From NCBI GenBank assembly GCA_049653745.1, contig JBASGW010000005.1, positions 1-7,220 of the forward strand: a stretch of DNA of 7,220 bases, in the 5' to 3' direction. Made by a program: the position numbers and the translations under genes. Positions 5,945 through 7,220 of the stretch are shown here, piece by piece. The notes beneath the pieces are model-generated. The model was given only the letters and a program-made list of their open reading frames with translations, was not told where the DNA came from and ran no database searches. Position 1 is the first letter of the stretch. Every line of letters begins with the position of its first letter. Source of the DNA: CANDYO01 sp049653745 (GTDB lineage: Bacteria; Pseudomonadota; Alphaproteobacteria; Rickettsiales; CANDYO01).

Positions 5945-6372
5945 ATGACATTTAAAGCCGATTGGGAAAAATCACAGACTCGTCATCAATTGCCGGCAGG
6001 TATTATTGAACAAATGATTAATTCTGTTTACCCAGGTAAAACAGTAGAATCATCAAAAATTATCTGCTGTAGTTTTCCAGTCATTCACTGGCATAATGAC
6101 ATGCCAAGTATTGCTGATACTTCAAAGTCCTTTTGGCATCAAGTTTGGGGTGTCCGCGCCAAATTGTCCGATATAAAGATAATGTATATGGATTTCAGTG
6201 CCATTTAGAAATAACTCTTGATGATATTAAAGCATTGATCGAAGCTGTTCCTGAAGATTTAAAGCCATCAAAATTCACTCAAATTAAGGAAGAATTGTTA
6301 GAGCAAGATTATCAATCGATCAATAACCTGATGATTACTATCCTTAGTAGATTTGGCAAATTAAGAACGTAG
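5945..6372 (+). pseudogene. Composite pseudogene: phosphotransferase N-terminus joined to a frameshifted glutamine amidotransferase C-terminus
   Basis: AAGGA precedes ATG 5945. The first 41 or so residues (MTFKADWEKSQTRHQLPAGI, then IEQMINSVYPGKTV) look like the start of an aminoglycoside-phosphotransferase-family (APH) protein. The expected nucleotide-binding glycine region is lost. From residue 44 the frame becomes a class I glutamine amidotransferase: FPVIHWHNDMP, then after a frame change LLASSLGCPRQIVRYKDNVYGFQCHLEIT, split here only by the shift. This contains the catalytic His-x-Glu (CHLE). The nucleophile-Cys half is absent. Restoring one A in the A-run at 6124-6126 would give SKVLLASS and rejoin the two frames, so a single-base loss explains the shift. 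The second frame stops at 6372. A deletion fusing two neighbouring genes, followed by a frameshift, best explains the whole. The amidotransferase match is strong; the phosphotransferase match is from recollection and weaker. Confidence 0.72.
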
Positions 6373-6400
6373 CTTCCCAAGGATTTTTTTGGAGTAAGTC

Positions 6401-6450
6401 AAAACTAGGTATTTTTTCCTATAGGTAAAATAAGTTTATTTAAGTATAGT
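6401..6450 (+). promoter_or_regulatory. TAGGT box, copy D, with -10-like hexamer, promoter of the small membrane protein
   Basis: AAAAC then TAGGTATTTTTTCCTATAG starting at 6406, followed by GTAAAA to 6430. TATAGT at 6445-6450 lies 39 bp after the start of TAGGT. It aligns without gaps to copy B. The predicted start near 6457 leaves about 26 nt before ATG 6483. The box begins just after the composite pseudogene ends. Confidence 0.65.
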
Positions 6451-6482
6451 TAAGTGATGATTTACAAAAATTGGATGTATAA

Positions 6483-6752
6483 ATGCTTGATAACGTTGAA
6501 ACAGGTCTTAACAATCAAGGAGTTTTAGAATTAGAGGCTGTAGATCAAAGCAACCCAACTTTAGAACATCCTGATGCTAATAATGATGACTACAACCAAA
6601 TGGACCCAAAAACTGCAGAAGTTGGTATTTGGATAGTTACTACTCTTATGGGTCTAAGCATTTTATGTTTTGCTATAGCAGCTTGCCATAAATTATGGAC
6701 TTGCTTAGTAAAACCTGCTCAAAAGAGTGATCTAGAAACTTCATTATTATAA
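6483..6752 (+). CDS. Small single-span membrane protein, unrecognised
   Basis: This 89-residue protein matches no family I recognise. Residues 1-46 are polar and acidic (NVETGLNNQ, ELEAVDQ, HPDANNDDYNQMDPKTAE). Residues 47-68 form one hydrophobic span (VGIWIVTTLMGLSILCFAIAA, with one Cys). The rest, CHKLWTCLVKPAQKSDLETSLL without its first half, is short and carries the lysines. By the positive-inside rule the C-terminus would be cytoplasmic. No cleavable signal or lipobox is obvious. The start codon has only a weak GGA upstream, and no other ATG fits better. It sits alone between the pseudogene and the MFS gene and has a close match to the TAGGT promoter element 50-80 bp upstream. That makes it more likely to be a real, expressed gene than its size alone suggests. 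Confidence 0.65.
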   Translation: MLDNVETGLNNQGVLELEAVDQSNPTLEHPDANNDDYNQMDPKTAEVGIWIVTTLMGLSILCFAIAACHKLWTCLVKPAQKSDLETSLL

Positions 6753-6861
6753 ATAGCCCGGCAAGGTATTGAACAGAGCAATTTCATAAAAAATCTTTTC
6801 TTCTAAAAAACTGATTTAGTGAAAAATTAAATAATTATATAAAGATAAAAGGAATTAGAAA

Positions 6862-7220
6862 ATGATACTACAACCATTATTTAGAAATTTCTCTGAAAAA
6901 GCATATCAATTAATATTATTATCTATGGTAGTTATTATATATATTTTGGTTTGCGCAGAAGCTGATATCTATGTTCCAGCTTTTCCACAAATGATTAAAT
7001 ATTTCGATGTAGCTGAGAATGAGATTCAATTAATTTTAAGCATTAATTTTATAGGCTTATTTTTTTCAGGGCTGATTGCTGGTCCTTTATCCGATAGTTT
7101 CGGTAGAAGAAAGGTGATTTTAGCTGGGCTAGCTTTATTGATGGTTAGCAGTATTATTTTAGTAATGCTAGATAATTTTAAATTATTATTATTCTGGCGT
7201 TTTATTCAAGGTATTGCTGC
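6862..7220 (+). CDS. MFS multidrug exporter, Bcr/CflA-like, N-terminal 119 residues (continues past the window)
   Basis: The frame from ATG 6862 stays open to the window edge; AAGGA lies about 10 bases upstream. After a short cytoplasmic lead, residues 18-34 form the first membrane span. ADIYVPAFPQM (34-44) is the loop typical of Bcr/CflA drug:proton antiporters (DHA1 group, normally about 400 residues and 12 spans). The second span covers 56-73. It is followed by the MFS motif A, GPLSDSFGRRK (74-84), with its Asp and two Arg. The third span is 86-103, and RFIQGIA (113-119) begins the next signature. It would act in the inner membrane exporting a drug-like or peptide compound; the substrate is unknown. 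No TAGGT box precedes it. The 109 bp upstream contain only an A/T-rich possible -10 (TATAAA near 6838). Confidence 0.9.
   Translation, partial: MILQPLFRNFSEKAYQLILLSMVVIIYILVCAEADIYVPAFPQMIKYFDVAENEIQLILSINFIGLFFSGLIAGPLSDSFGRRKVILAGLALLMVSSIILVMLDNFKLLLFWRFIQGIA

Noticed and set aside
6118..6140. Programmed -1 frameshift in the amidotransferase remnant
   Set aside because: The bases around the shift do not form a standard X XXY YYZ slippery site, and the product would still lack its catalytic cysteine half.

Overview
The window is strongly A+T-rich (roughly two thirds by eye) and looks like a degrading accessory region of a bacterial chromosome. A large ankyrin-repeat protein, decaying genes, a palindromic repeat of the type common in intracellular proteobacteria and a non-quorum-type LuxR/GerE regulator together suggest a protist- or amoeba-associated intracellular proteobacterium (Rickettsiales/Midichloriaceae-like, Holosporales-like or Legionellales-like). 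This is inferred from gene content and style; no phylogenetic marker in the window settles it.

Layout. The left end (1-1268, minus) is the N-terminal part of an ankyrin protein. It has ordinary ANK repeats followed by a freshly amplified tandem array of 81-bp / 27-residue short repeats that runs off the edge. A gene-free spacer (1269-1691) carries a good sigma70-type promoter for that gene and a pair of inverted palindromic elements. The second element abuts a GNAT acetyltransferase gene that has lost its C-terminal half (1692-1925, minus). Then come three genes on the minus strand: csaA-like tRNA-binding protein/chaperone (2219-2557), a C45-type Ntn-hydrolase/acyltransferase (2706-3806) and a LuxR/GerE-type regulator (3895-4695). 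Divergent from the regulator is an exported-looking alpha/beta hydrolase (4995-5906). It is followed by a composite pseudogene, in which an apparent phosphotransferase N-terminus is joined to a frameshifted glutamine amidotransferase C-terminus (5945-6372). After that come a small single-span membrane protein (6483-6752) and the start of a Bcr/CflA-type MFS exporter (6862-edge).

How the genes may work together. A conserved promoter-like element occurs four times. It has a short A-tract, then TAGGTRTTTTTYCC and a second conserved part, with a TAnnnT hexamer 38-40 bp after the start of TAGGT. It lies upstream of, and in the same orientation as, the GNAT remnant, the C45 hydrolase, the alpha/beta hydrolase and the small membrane protein. 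It is absent upstream of csaA, the ankyrin gene and the MFS gene. One copy lies in the luxR/hydrolase divergent spacer, about 14 bp behind the -35 of a luxR promoter. The simplest reading is a local regulon in which the LuxR-type protein binds this box as a class II activator of its neighbours and perhaps regulates itself. The repeated box and its fixed spacing are visible in the sequence; the assignment of the regulator to the box is inference.
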